From Sporosalibacterium faouarense (lineage in GTDB: Bacteria; Bacillota; Clostridia; Tissierellales; VENL01), in assembly GCF_016765695.1 (NCBI RefSeq), contig NZ_JAETGO010000089.1, positions 124,001 to 188,000 of the forward strand: DNA of 64,000 nucleotides. The letters run 5' to 3'. The position numbers and the translations under genes were made by a program. Positions 46,932 to 56,045 of this stretch are shown here, piece after piece. Positions within the stretch are counted from its first letter, which is position 1. The number at the start of each line of letters is the position of its first letter. Under the pieces are notes generated by a model, which was not told the origin of the DNA, made no database searches, and saw only the letters and a program-made list of their open reading frames with translations.

Positions 46932-47050
46932 GTTGATATAATCCTCCTCATCCTTTTTTTAATCCTAATAATTGAAATAATTATTCCCACCAGTAATTTT
47001 TTGTTTCTACTAATCACTTTTTTATTCTTCAAGCTTTTTTCAATCAGTCT

Positions 47051-47653
47051 CTACAGTAAATGCTCATTATTCATAAAATCATTTATAAGGTGTTCATTAG
47101 CATTTATTAGGTAATTTAAAAATCTCAAATGTGGACCTGCATACATTTCTAGATTTGGATCTAGTTTTCTCTGTTCAACAATCTTTCCCACCAGCTTGTA
47201 TAAAATCCTTTAATAATACTCTAGAATTACAGACTCTTTTAACATAATTTTTATTTAGATATATTATTCCATTTGTTTCAGCTGATGGTATTAGCTCTTT
47301 CTTAGCATAAGATAAAAAATTATTGTTGATCTATTATCATCAACACATATTATTACAGGTCTTTTAGAGAATGGTAAACTGTCATTTGTTTTAATACACT
47401 CTCCAGAATCCCAATCATTTTTATAATATGTTATAGGCGAATTTACAATTTCAACTTCACTAGATGTTTCTTCTTCAATTTCTCTTGTAATACATTCTAT
47501 AGCTGACTCTTTTTCTTCAATATGACCACCAAATCTAACTATACCTAGTTTATCTAAGGATTTGTTTGGTCCAATCATAAAAGCGAAAGTATTTTTATAT
47601 AAAATAAAAACTCCAACAGTTCTTAAATTTTTATATGACTTTAAGTTAACCAT
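47051..47653 (-). pseudogene. Nudix hydrolase gene with two frameshifts
   Basis: From the ATG at 47653 (GGAGG) the frame reads a full Nudix box (GGHIEEKESAIECITREIEE) and runs to VDDNRSTIIFYL, then ends early after a frameshift. The next frame continues ELIPSAETNGIIYLNKNY and VKRVCNSRVLLKDFIQAGG to a stop at DC. A third frame continues KLDPNLEMYAGPHLRFL and ends NDFMNNEHLL. Re-joining gives a single protein of about 200 residues, so two small indels split one gene. The Nudix core itself is intact. Confidence 0.85.
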
Positions 47654-47750
47654 AATTTCAACCTCCAGATAAAATACTACTATTTGCAATGTTCTTTTCT
47701 CAGCAATATATATTTATATTTCCAAACTACTTCATATATTAATTTTCAAC

Positions 47751-48281
47751 TCAATATAACCTTCTATTTTCTACAATTAAACAAACACTGAATATTAGCT
47801 CTATAGCTATCATAACAAAAGCCAGAACAAATGGCTGAAATTTTAACCCTATAATCAACGCCAAGAAAGGAATAATAACAGCAAATGAAGTATAGCTCTT
47901 AGATTTATACAACCATCCATATGGCAATAAATGAGCGCCAAAAATCATTGCAATTATCATCAACATTTTTTCTGGAACAGTTGGATACACCCACATTGCA
48001 ATTAGCAAATAGAGTATTTGATTAAAAGAAAATATTACACCTAACTTTGTTAAAGGGTTATCCTTATTCTGAAAATCTACATTGATAATTTTTGATATGA
48101 AGAATGCCAATGGCATAAGTGGAGCTGTGAAACAGAAAACCAGTAGATTTTTGGTTAACATTGGTAATGATGTTAACTGAACTATAGAAATTGCCATCCA
48201 AATAAAAACTGAAGCTATTATAAAATGCAAGCCTTTCTTTTGTTTTATAGCACAATCATTTCTTAACTCTTCTAAGTTCAT
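47751..48281 (-). CDS. DUF7010-like polytopic membrane protein
   Basis: 176 residues. LRNDCAIKQKKGLHFIIASV at the start resembles the DUF7010 group. About five helices follow (FIWMAISIVQLTSLPML, NLLVFCFTAPLMPLAFFI, MLMIIAMIFGAHLLPYGWLY and two at the end). No catalytic residues stand out. The start follows GGGAAAT. Function unknown. Confidence 0.62.
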   Translation of the reverse strand: MNLEELRNDCAIKQKKGLHFIIASVFIWMAISIVQLTSLPMLTKNLLVFCFTAPLMPLAFFISKIINVDFQNKDNPLTKLGVIFSFNQILYLLIAMWVYPTVPEKMLMIIAMIFGAHLLPYGWLYKSKSYTSFAVIIPFLALIIGLKFQPFVLAFVMIAIELIFSVCLIVENRRLY

Positions 48282-48340
48282 TTAATTTCCCACTTTCATT
48301 AAATATTTAATTTCCTATAAATAATAGAAAAATAATTTTA

Positions 48341-48973
48341 CTATTCATTTACCTCTTCTATTTTTATCTTAAGTAAAAGTACTATATAATCATCTTCTAT
48401 CATTTGTTTTACAGAAGCTGGATCTTGATAATTATATCCTGTTCTTATTTGTTTTTTCCCTTGTCTATAAACTCCTATTAGCTTCTCTTCTCCATACTTT
48501 AACTTGATTGTTTCATCGCTTTTAAAAGCATAGTCCCAAGTACTGACAAAAAAATCATTTAAAATATCACTATTTATAGTATCGAGAGAACTGCTAACAT
48601 TTGGTGCATATAAAAAGAATAATGGTTTATTATTGGACTTAATTATTCCAAATCCCATATTCCCTTCATGAACTTCTGTAGGACTCCTACCATAAGAAAT
48701 TTTTGTAAGAGGAAATGGTTCAATAGCTTTTCCATCCTTATACCCTTCAACCCATATATTAACCCAACTTTTATTAGCTTTAGTTAACTTCAAGTCAAAA
48801 TCAGATACTACTCCTAGTTTTAATTCTTCAAATGTATTCTGATAATCCGAGCCTTCATTTGCTGAAATATATGCAATGGATTTATCCTTCTCACTTTTAT
48901 TGCTACATCCTACATTGACAGTAATAAATATAATAGTTATAAACAATAAAATTTTCTTGAACTTTTCTAACAA
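48341..48973 (-). CDS. Hypothetical lipoprotein
   Basis: 210 residues from a TTG behind GGGGGAG. Lipoprotein signal KILLFITIIFITVNVGCSNKS with the Cys near residue 23. The mature part is a compact domain (VSDFDLKLTKANKSWVNIWV, FGIIKSNNKPLFFLYAPN) ending VLLLKIKIEEVNE. Family unknown. Another lipoprotein lies two genes away, a frequent class in this array. Confidence 0.72.
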   Translation of the reverse strand: MLEKFKKILLFITIIFITVNVGCSNKSEKDKSIAYISANEGSDYQNTFEELKLGVVSDFDLKLTKANKSWVNIWVEGYKDGKAIEPFPLTKISYGRSPTEVHEGNMGFGIIKSNNKPLFFLYAPNVSSSLDTINSDILNDFFVSTWDYAFKSDETIKLKYGEEKLIGVYRQGKKQIRTGYNYQDPASVKQMIEDDYIVLLLKIKIEEVNE

Positions 48974-49083
48974 AACAACTCCCCCTTAAGTAAATGAAAG
49001 TATCCTATTTATTTGCGAATTACTTCTCAAACCAATAGGATTTTTAAGTTTTATAATGCAACTTTTGATTTCTTTGTGATATA

Positions 49084-49392
49084 CTATTTCCCTTGTGCAT
49101 TCACTATTTCATACCTAGCAATAAACGGTACTAGTAATGTAATGGTTATTATATATAAAATGTAAAATAGCAAACTGTATTTACCAAATATTTCAAACAT
49201 GTTGTCATGGAATATAATATTCAAAAGAATTGGCAAAGGTATCAATGGAGCAATTAAAAGTCTAGACCAAATACTGAATGTATATTCTTGATTACAAGCA
49301 TTACATATTATTGGTGCATACCCCTTCATCAATGAACCTAACTTAGATGACCATCTTATTTTTTTGCCACATTTACAGCATTTATTAATCAA
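49084..49392 (-). CDS. CXXC-20-CXXC type zinc-ribbon membrane protein
   Basis: 102 residues from a TTG behind GTGGAG. The ribbon CCKCGKKIRWSSKLG ... ICNACNQEY has two CxxC pairs about 20 residues apart, characteristic of the TIGR04104-type family. It is followed by two transmembrane helices (LLIAPLIPLPILLNIIF, YSLLFYILYIITITLLVPFI). Topology places the ribbon in the cytoplasm. Function unknown. Confidence 0.75.
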   Translation of the reverse strand: MINKCCKCGKKIRWSSKLGSLMKGYAPIICNACNQEYTFSIWSRLLIAPLIPLPILLNIIFHDNMFEIFGKYSLLFYILYIITITLLVPFIARYEIVNAQGK

Positions 49393-49513
49393 AAAAATCA
49401 CTCCACTTAATAATTAATTTTACTTATATCATAAGTCTCTCATCTTTGAAAATCTTTATGTTCTTAGCTTTTGTTCAAAACTCAACATTACTAATAAGTA
49501 ATTCTACATTTGA

Positions 49514-50680
49514 TTAATCTATATATATACTTTGTAAAAATCTTCCTTGCCCTTGAATATCTTCAAGTTCAGCAAAAAGTCCTTTCTTAATAAGATACTC
49601 ATTGATTTCACCAAAGACTAGATGCCATAATTCATTTGAAATTTCTTTTATTGATACATTATGTTTTACTGGTGTTAAATTATTTAAAATCTCATTATTA
49701 CCGTTGAAATAAGAGCACACTTCGCTATCTATCATTTCTAGAACAATATTTTCAATCTTACTCTTAAGCTTTACATCATTACCTTTGAAAATTGGCACTT
49801 TAATTTCTATTGTTTCTTTATCAGTGATATCAACATATCCTATCTCTTTCATAAAATCAGTATAAATATCAAAAACATATTCATTAGTAGAAATTTTCTC
49901 AAGTCTTTCTCCAATTTTTCTTAATAAGTTTTGATTATATCCTTCATTGATTTCATTATATATTTGATTCAATTTATAATTATCTGTAGATTTATCAATA
50001 GCCAATTGATTTTGACGAAAAAATCTATAAATATCTTTTCTATTACCATTTCCATCTCCAAAGCTATTAAATCTATATTTACCACTTACTTTATTATTAC
50101 TACTACAAAGTAACTTTTTGCTAAATTTCTCAATTTCATTGGATGATTCATATCCGATTAATATATAATCTCTATTATCAACTTGTGGTTTAGATATATT
50201 AAACAATCCCTTATCAGAAAAGTAATCTAAAGCCACTCCATCAAATACTCCATCACCAATCAAATGATAGAGTATTCTTTCCATATCAAAGCTTCCATAG
50301 ATTTTCATTTGCTTTACTATGTCCAATAATTTGTCTCTATTACTAAGTATGATATCACTAATGCTATGGGATACACTTTTAGAAAAGCCTTTTATATATT
50401 CAATATCTTTATTTAAAAAAACAGTGAAACAAATTCTATAATAGCCTCTATTAGATTCTGTCATACCAAGTCTATTCGTTTTCTCTAATTTTTGTTTGAT
50501 AATATCATGGTTAGCACTAAGCTTCTTAGATAAATCAAAGCTATTAAACTCGTATCGATTCCCGTTAGCTATTAAATATAATAATTCAGGTACATATTCT
50601 TCGTTATAAAACCTTATTGGATTATATTCATCAAATGACCCACAATCACCAAATTGAAATAAATCAATTTTTTTATTCAT
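49514..50680 (-). CDS. Hypothetical 388-residue protein with possible winged helix
   Basis: Not recognised. The first 90 residues (VPELLYLIANGNRYEFNSF, LSKKLSANHDIIKQKLEKT) read like a helix-turn-helix with a following strand (GYYRICFTVFL). The middle and end are helical with a Gly/Asn-rich stretch (NSFGDGNGNRKDI). There is no signal peptide or membrane helix. GAGGGGAG precedes the ATG. A transcription factor role is possible but not shown. Confidence 0.5.
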   Translation of the reverse strand: MNKKIDLFQFGDCGSFDEYNPIRFYNEEYVPELLYLIANGNRYEFNSFDLSKKLSANHDIIKQKLEKTNRLGMTESNRGYYRICFTVFLNKDIEYIKGFSKSVSHSISDIILSNRDKLLDIVKQMKIYGSFDMERILYHLIGDGVFDGVALDYFSDKGLFNISKPQVDNRDYILIGYESSNEIEKFSKKLLCSSNNKVSGKYRFNSFGDGNGNRKDIYRFFRQNQLAIDKSTDNYKLNQIYNEINEGYNQNLLRKIGERLEKISTNEYVFDIYTDFMKEIGYVDITDKETIEIKVPIFKGNDVKLKSKIENIVLEMIDSEVCSYFNGNNEILNNLTPVKHNVSIKEISNELWHLVFGEINEYLIKKGLFAELEDIQGQGRFLQSIYID

Positions 50681-50743
50681 GTCTTGTACTCCCCTCTATG
50701 TTTTAAGCAATGTAATTTAAATCCTTTATACCTGTCCTACGCC

Positions 50744-50976
50744 TCAAGGCTTAATTACCCTTAATGCCACTTTTAATACTTTAATTTTATTTTCATTATC
50801 ACTAACCTCATGAAAAGTTAAACAACTGACAACTGCATCAAATTCATTTTCCTTAATACTTAAAAGGTAAAAAAAGATTTGTTGAAAATATCTAGAGTGA
50901 AGATTTTTTTACTAAATATTAAGAAAACACCATAAGCTATAAAGCTAAGTCCAGTAATAGAAATAGAATAAGCCAT
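50744..50976 (-). pseudogene. Methyltransferase gene with internal deletion
   Basis: An ATG at 50976 with AAGGGG upstream reads a membrane-like N-terminus (AYSISITGLSFIAYGVFLIF) for 38 codons to a stop. After a jump, another frame carries FDAVVSCLTFHEVSD ... KVALRVIKP, the post-motif I region of a class I SAM methyltransferase, ending TGA where KPGG is expected. The SAM-binding GxGxG region between them is missing, and nothing follows KP. The gene is dead. Confidence 0.72.
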
Positions 50977-51129
50977 ACTATTACCCCTTATATATCTATA
51001 AGTGTCCATATCTTATAATTTATTTTACACATTTTCTTCTAGACTCCTCTATCTATCTTTGCAATTAAAATATTCATATATTAATATAATAGATTATCTT
51101 TTATATTAATTAGTACAATAAGCTTTCTA

Positions 51130-51639
51130 TTAATACTCAAAGCTCCAAACTGGTGTAATCTCAATTTCTTCTAATATTGGATTACCATTCTTATCATCGT
51201 ATTCTATTTCTACCACAATATTGTGTTCATCATAACTCATCATTTCAAGGGGATATGAGATGCCCACAATTCCTGATTTAAAATTTTTAAGCTCTTCCGA
51301 TTTAAACATGCTTCCAGTTGAAAACTTCTCGTTCTGATCTGTATTTTTATCCTTAAATCGAAGAGTAAAAGATATATTTTCTGATAAATAATATTCATCT
51401 CCAATATAATCAACTGAATCTATTCGTAAATGGACATGCTTAGTCGTATTAACTAAAACTCCATCATTAATTTTCCAATTATCACTTTTTCCACTTAGTC
51501 TAAACACTGATAACAAAACTTCTGATTTTTCTTGACTCAACTGGGTTTTCATATCACGATTATTAGTAAACAGTATTATACAGACAACTAATAAAATTAA
51601 ACTTATTAAAATTAGTAATTTCTGAATTTTTATATTCAC
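51130..51639 (-). CDS. Hypothetical membrane-anchored protein
   Basis: 169 residues from a GTG at 51639 that follows GGGAGGG (the frame can be opened earlier without support). One N-terminal helix (LLILISLILLVVCIILF), then a beta-rich extracytoplasmic domain (HLRIDSVDYIGDEYYLSENI). Ends VEIEYDDKNGNPILEEIEIT. Family unknown. Confidence 0.6.
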   Translation of the reverse strand: MNIKIQKLLILISLILLVVCIILFTNNRDMKTQLSQEKSEVLLSVFRLSGKSDNWKINDGVLVNTTKHVHLRIDSVDYIGDEYYLSENISFTLRFKDKNTDQNEKFSTGSMFKSEELKNFKSGIVGISYPLEMMSYDEHNIVVEIEYDDKNGNPILEEIEITPVWSFEY

Positions 51640-51752
51640 CTTGGGCCCTCCCTTAATGCTAATCTTACACATAATCTATTTGCTACCTCATAAATCTCAA
51701 TAAACTAAGCATTTGATTATAAAATATATAATGACTAAACTAATTATCACAT

Positions 51753-52535
51753 TCAAAGCTTAATTTTGAATGATTCGTATATATGTGTGCCACTTCCTTG
51801 AAATAGCTTTTTTCTTTTCTCTATATCCTCAAAGGCTAATTTCACTTTCTCAAGTAATTTTACTGGTATATCTAAGTTATAATGCCCTGGTAATAATCTA
51901 CTTATTTTTTGTAAAGAATTAATTTTTACAATAGAATCATAAAAATGAATAGGATTAGTACTTGGATAAAAAGCATAAAGTGTTCCACTATATATTAGAT
52001 CTCCAGTAAAAAGATATCCTTTTTCCTCTTCATAAATACATATATGGCCTGGTGAATGACCTGGAGTATGTATTATTCTCAAAACTCTTTTTCCTAAATC
52101 TATATAATCATCATCTTTTAACTTAATATTTGGCTTTCCTTTATAAATCGTGTAGTTTGATATATTGAAGTCATTAGGTATTTGGTCTTGAAGAAGTCCC
52201 TTCATCAGTTTTTGTTTGATATCTTTCACTGGAATTGGAAGTCCATTTTCCATCCAATTACTATCATTTTGATGAATATAGATATTATTGAAAAATTTAT
52301 GTCCTCCAACATGGTCCCAATGAAAATGAGTTGTGATTACTCTGACTGGTTTGTTAGTTAAGCTTTTTACTACATCTCCAATATTGCCAATTCCTAAACC
52401 CGTATCAATTAGACAGGCATACCTTTCTCCAATCAATAAGTAAGAATGTACTTTTTCCCAATGCTTATACTCACTTATTGCATATGTATTACTGTCAATC
52501 ATCTCAACTGTAAACCACTTCTGTTCTTTCCACAT
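51753..52535 (-). CDS. Metallo-beta-lactamase fold hydrolase
   Basis: 260 residues. The motif VITTHFHWDHVGGH (H-x-H-x-D-H) lies at about 79-92. The third ligand His is in HTPGHSPGHICIYE, the Asp in FTGDLIYSG, and the final His in LLPGHYNLDIP: a complete dinuclear metal site of the glyoxalase II/lactonase-like group. No signal peptide, so probably not a secreted beta-lactamase. AAGGAG lies before the ATG. Substrate unknown. Confidence 0.92.
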   Translation of the reverse strand: MWKEQKWFTVEMIDSNTYAISEYKHWEKVHSYLLIGERYACLIDTGLGIGNIGDVVKSLTNKPVRVITTHFHWDHVGGHKFFNNIYIHQNDSNWMENGLPIPVKDIKQKLMKGLLQDQIPNDFNISNYTIYKGKPNIKLKDDDYIDLGKRVLRIIHTPGHSPGHICIYEEEKGYLFTGDLIYSGTLYAFYPSTNPIHFYDSIVKINSLQKISRLLPGHYNLDIPVKLLEKVKLAFEDIEKRKKLFQGSGTHIYESFKIKL

Positions 52536-52573
52536 GGCAATACAACTCCTTCATTTAACACTTTTATACTAAT

Positions 52574-52726
52574 CTAAACTCTTAGCTCTACATGTGTAGA
52601 GTTCAAGGCAGCTAAATAGAAGAAAATAACAAATGGAGCATTAAAGCTGTCCATTGGGAATGTAGTCTTTCCTGCGCCAGAATACCCAAATATAATAATG
52701 CTCCTTGTTATCCAATTACATCCTAT
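52574..52726 (-). pseudogene. P-loop kinase N-terminal remnant
   Basis: A frame of about 50 codons without a start reads RSIIIFGYSGAGKTTF, a Walker A motif of the adenylate-kinase-like/DNA topology modulation type, then runs into unrelated sequence ending LNSTHVELRV. Walker B and lid regions are absent. It is the beginning of a kinase gene fused to other DNA by deletion. Confidence 0.65.
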
Positions 52727-52767
52727 TTATGTAACGCTACCTTCTAATTATAGTGATATTCAATAAC

Positions 52768-52992
52768 TTAGTTTTTACTTAATATATCTAAGGCTTCATT
52801 TGCCATTGTTAAAATATTATCCTGAATATCATCTGTATTATTCAGCTCTTCCTTATTATACCATTTTAACAAATTAGATTCTCCTTCATTATGTCCACCT
52901 AATGGAAGCATTTTTTTAGCTTTTTTATGTAAGTGTAATAATACTTTATTTTTATGAACTATAAATACAGAAACTGTAAAATGTCTATCCAT
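52768..52992 (-). pseudogene. Nudix gene with the Nudix box deleted in frame
   Basis: From the ATG at 52992 (AAGGAG) 74 residues read DRHFTVSVFIVHKNKVLLHL then LHKKAKKMLPLGGH, the normal start of a Nudix protein up to the first Gly. They jump to NEGESNLLKWYNKEELNNTD, a normal C-terminal part. The REUXEE catalytic box is missing, yet the frame stays open. The product cannot be an active Nudix hydrolase. Intact relatives have about 150 residues. Confidence 0.8.
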
Positions 52993-53051
52993 GCTTAAAT
53001 TCTCCTTAAAATTCTTTTGATAAGGTATCTTACATACCAATCAGCAGGTAC

Positions 53052-54062
53052 TTATATACCTATTCCAGAATAGAAAATAATTAATAGACTTCTAAAACTT
53101 AAATCACTAATTCTTCTCTTAGATGATCTCCAATCCTTCTCTAGTGCTAAACCTATATATGGAGACCATTTTCTGAAATAATAATGATTTAGTTTCTTTT
53201 TAAATAAGTTATCATCTTCTTTTATAAGTGTAATAAGAGTTTTAACTTGATTTCTTAATTCTTGAATCTCATTCACAACTCCCAATCTAGACAATAGTTC
53301 CATACGATGAAACCACATCATCCATTCTTTATCATCTATTTCAGCTAAGTTTGAATCAAAATCATTCATACAAAAAGAAGCTGCTGATATAAATTGATGA
53401 TTTTTAAATACACTAATATCAGGAATAGGAGAAAACTTTATTAATTTTTTTATGGAATCAATAATCATGTTCTTATTGTTATTATTTCGCCAACTATTCG
53501 AATATGCAAGGAGTCTGAGGTGATATATGCTTGGCCACTTTACTCCCTCTGAAAAAATTAGTTTATTTTTATACTCTTCTGTTATCTGGTTTACTGAACT
53601 AACTTTAGTTAAATATCTAAAACAATCTAGAGTATTTTTAATTTCTTCTTTTACAAATGATTTGTTGTCTAATCCTGCATATGTAAAAGCTACTGCTCTC
53701 ATTAATTTTGAACCACCAAATCCTTCTTCATCTAAAATCTTTCCTACTTTAGATAAAGAGCCATTATCAAATGTTTCATCTCTTCGTTCTAATTCATTTA
53801 GCATTTTCTTATAGGGCGAGTAACTAATATCTATACCTTTTTCAAAGAAAACTCTAGCAGCTGTTTCAACTCCACTTTCACTATGAAAATCTTCATCTAT
53901 CCACCCTATTTTATTTTGTCTATCTACAATTTCCTTAATTTTTTGATCATTCAATATTTGCTTATATAAGTTTGAATCTATTTCATTAAAAATTTCTTTT
54001 TTTATTCTGTATTTGATAGAAGGACAGCCTTCTTCAATCAAATAGTTTATTATTTTTTTCAT
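53052..54062 (-). CDS. Conserved hypothetical helical protein (alpha/alpha toroid-like)
   Basis: 336 residues, helical with a repeating pattern. Blocks like EEGCPSIKYRIKKEIF, SGVETAARVFFEKGI and GVKWPSIYHLRLLAYSNSW resemble prenyltransferase/squalene-cyclase-like alpha/alpha toroids of clostridial hypothetical proteins. No catalytic residues can be assigned. AAAGGAG precedes the ATG. Family not named with confidence. Confidence 0.6.
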   Translation of the reverse strand: MKKIINYLIEEGCPSIKYRIKKEIFNEIDSNLYKQILNDQKIKEIVDRQNKIGWIDEDFHSESGVETAARVFFEKGIDISYSPYKKMLNELERRDETFDNGSLSKVGKILDEEGFGGSKLMRAVAFTYAGLDNKSFVKEEIKNTLDCFRYLTKVSSVNQITEEYKNKLIFSEGVKWPSIYHLRLLAYSNSWRNNNNKNMIIDSIKKLIKFSPIPDISVFKNHQFISAASFCMNDFDSNLAEIDDKEWMMWFHRMELLSRLGVVNEIQELRNQVKTLITLIKEDDNLFKKKLNHYYFRKWSPYIGLALEKDWRSSKRRISDLSFRSLLIIFYSGIGI

Positions 54063-54143
54063 AACTAACTCCTTTAATAATATTAATTATTTTCTAGTTG
54101 TTTTAGATTTGAATCTACTTCCCTAGACGCCTCTGAAAGATTC

Positions 54144-55223
54144 CTATATTACCGTAGTCAAGTATTCCTTGTAATCACTATTGTAATCATTGTATTTATA
54201 ATCATCAGGGATTCTTATAAAACAACCAATTGTACCATCACGCTTTCGTTTTATAATCCCTGAAACATTCTGATTGTTTATATTTCCTTCTGCTACAATA
54301 AGATATTCACTTTCACAAGAAAGCACTACACCTGTATGGTCATGCCATGGGCTATTTTCAGGTTTGTTCTCTGGCGAAACAATATTATTATAAATTACAA
54401 TATCACCTCTCGAAGGTATGAAGTCCTCATTGTCGTGAAAACAAAAACCATTATCCTTTCCCCATTCATACCAAGTTCCCACCCCCGCAAACCTATATTT
54501 AAATGGTGGTTGCTTAATAGGAAGTTCAATCCCCGCTCTTAATGCACAATGGTAGACAAAAGCAGCACACCAACTATTTTTCAGTTCGTCAAAAGCACTA
54601 GCTTCAGGATAATATTTGATAATATCCATATAAATATTATTGTCTCGTTCGCCACATATATTTTTAGCTGCAAGTTCTTCCGCAATATCTGCAAATTCGG
54701 ACCTTTTAAATGCTTTTTTTACTGAAGTTCCTTTTTTCATTTCATTTTCAATAGGTTTTACAATAATTTCGAATTCACCAAGAATTCTATTAAGGCGAGG
54801 AACATCAATATGAAATAGATTAAAAGATGAAGTATTTAAAAAAGCATGTAAAGTCTCTGCATCTTTTAAAACTTCGTCGTATTTATCATGAATAAGTTCT
54901 TTATGAGAATGATAAAAAATTGCTGATAAAATAATTTTCTTTTCATCGTCTGAAAAAATATTCATCCTTTTAATGGCGACACGAGCCATATCTGCACCAC
55001 TTTGAGCATGACATAAGTGACTTCCTGTAAAATAAGCATATATATCATGTAAAAGACCACTTATATATGCAAGTTCGGAATCTAATCTTCTTTTGTCAGC
55101 GATTATTGAGCAGCATTGAGCAACACCGTATGCATGAATATATGCGTTTCTTCGTTCTTCCGTAGATATGATATTTTCTATAATATTATCTACATATTGC
55201 TTTACAATTGGAATTCTTTTCAC
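54144..55223 (-). CDS. HD phosphohydrolase - CHAP amidase fusion protein
   Basis: 359 residues from a GTG behind GAGGTG. Residues about 25-170 are an HD domain (AYIHAYGVAQCC, ISGLLHDIYAYFTGSHLCH, FYHSHK, DAETLHAFL). Residues about 210-345 are a CHAP/NlpC-type domain: NSWCAAFVYHCALRAGIELP (catalytic Cys), SRGDIVIYN, WHDHTGVVLS (His) and VAEGNINN (Asn/Glu). No signal peptide, so the amidase part would work in the cytoplasm. A fusion of nucleotide hydrolase and peptide amidase is unusual. Confidence 0.85.
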   Translation of the reverse strand: MKRIPIVKQYVDNIIENIISTEERRNAYIHAYGVAQCCSIIADKRRLDSELAYISGLLHDIYAYFTGSHLCHAQSGADMARVAIKRMNIFSDDEKKIILSAIFYHSHKELIHDKYDEVLKDAETLHAFLNTSSFNLFHIDVPRLNRILGEFEIIVKPIENEMKKGTSVKKAFKRSEFADIAEELAAKNICGERDNNIYMDIIKYYPEASAFDELKNSWCAAFVYHCALRAGIELPIKQPPFKYRFAGVGTWYEWGKDNGFCFHDNEDFIPSRGDIVIYNNIVSPENKPENSPWHDHTGVVLSCESEYLIVAEGNINNQNVSGIIKRKRDGTIGCFIRIPDDYKYNDYNSDYKEYLTTVI

Positions 55224-55266
55224 ATTTTTTCACCTCTCATACAATATAAATAATCATCCATACTAG

Positions 55267-55440
55267 TCATAAGTATATATGAAATTGAGCTCTATATATT
55301 TTGTTGATTAGTGCTATTTCATATGTTCCTTTTAATAAATACCATTGATCGCCCAGCTCCAATTGGAATATATTAACTTTTTCATCTAACTTCATTCCTA
55401 GCTTTACTAAGAATTTACATGATTTAGTCTTTTTAGTTTA
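55267..55440 (-). pseudogene. GNAT C-terminal remnant
   Basis: An open stretch with no start reads CKFLVKLGMKLDEKVN then QLELGDQWYLLKGTYEI and runs to a stop. FL-x-KLGM with a following acidic strand and W-x-LL is the typical end of a GNAT acetyltransferase. The N-terminal and acetyl-CoA parts are gone. It overlaps the last bases of the SnoaL-like gene region. Confidence 0.55.
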
Positions 55441-55840
55441 TGATTTCATATGTTGTTAATTTTTTTATTTTTCCATTTCTACCCGCACTAGTGAAAGTCA
55501 ATACATGACAGAAATCTATCTTGCCCTGTTCATAAGTGAAATTTCCATTAATAGCTCCAGTTTTTCCATGTGTTATAATAGTGCTAATCTCTATTTCCTT
55601 AACAAAATAGGTCTGTATTTGCTTGTATGTATCCAAGAAATTAGTTTTACCTTGAACAGACCTGTCTCCGATAATATTCCAACAAACACTTTCTGAAATA
55701 TTCTTCTCAATGAACGTAAGATTATTTTTAACCCATGCTAGAATAAATTCTCTCAGAAACAATTTTTTTGGTGCATTTCCACAATCTTCATCGCAAATAA
55801 TCTTAAGATCCTTTTGGAGATTTTCATTCACAATAATCAC
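55433..55840 (-). CDS. NTF2/SnoaL-like fold protein
   Basis: 135 residues: LREFILAWVKNNLTFIEKNI, CWNIIGDRSVQGKTNFLDTY, then strands IEISTIITHGKTGAINGNFTY and FCHVLTFTSAGRNGKIKKLT. This is the helix-then-curved-sheet order of nuclear-transport-factor-2-like proteins. No active-site Asp/His pair can be assigned with certainty. The start follows AGAAGGTG. Confidence 0.8.
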   Translation of the reverse strand: MIIVNENLQKDLKIICDEDCGNAPKKLFLREFILAWVKNNLTFIEKNISESVCWNIIGDRSVQGKTNFLDTYKQIQTYFVKEIEISTIITHGKTGAINGNFTYEQGKIDFCHVLTFTSAGRNGKIKKLTTYEIIN

Positions 55841-55921
55841 CTTCTCTTTATTAATTTTTATTATTTTGAAAAAACTATCTCTAAGTTTATTATATAATAA
55901 TTTCTTTTCAATAAAAAATAG

Positions 55922-55960
55922 GGAAAAGCAAGTATAGTGGCATACAAATTGCTTTTCCTT
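55922..55960. terminator. Hairpin between convergent-looking gene ends
   Basis: GGAAAAGCAA and TTGCTTTTCC form a perfect 10-bp stem with a 17-base loop and an AT-rich flank. It lies downstream of the AraC-type gene and upstream of the SnoaL-like gene. Confidence 0.65.
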
Positions 55961-55999
55961 ATTTATCCATTAATCTAGTATAATAAAGTCTAAAAATCA

Positions 56000-56026
56000 T
56001 GTGTCCCGGTGGTCCGATTTGAATCT
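56000..56026 (-). other. Possible tRNA 3'-end fragment
   Basis: The minus strand reads GATTCAAATCGGAC then CACCGGGACACATG. TTCAAAT matches a T-loop, followed by five T-stem and seven acceptor-like bases, as at a tRNA 3' end, but the 5' T-stem half does not pair and there is no tRNA body. This is the pattern left by tRNA-targeting integrases, or coincidence. Confidence 0.25.
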
Positions 56027-56045
56027 GTAATATTGATTTTATTAG

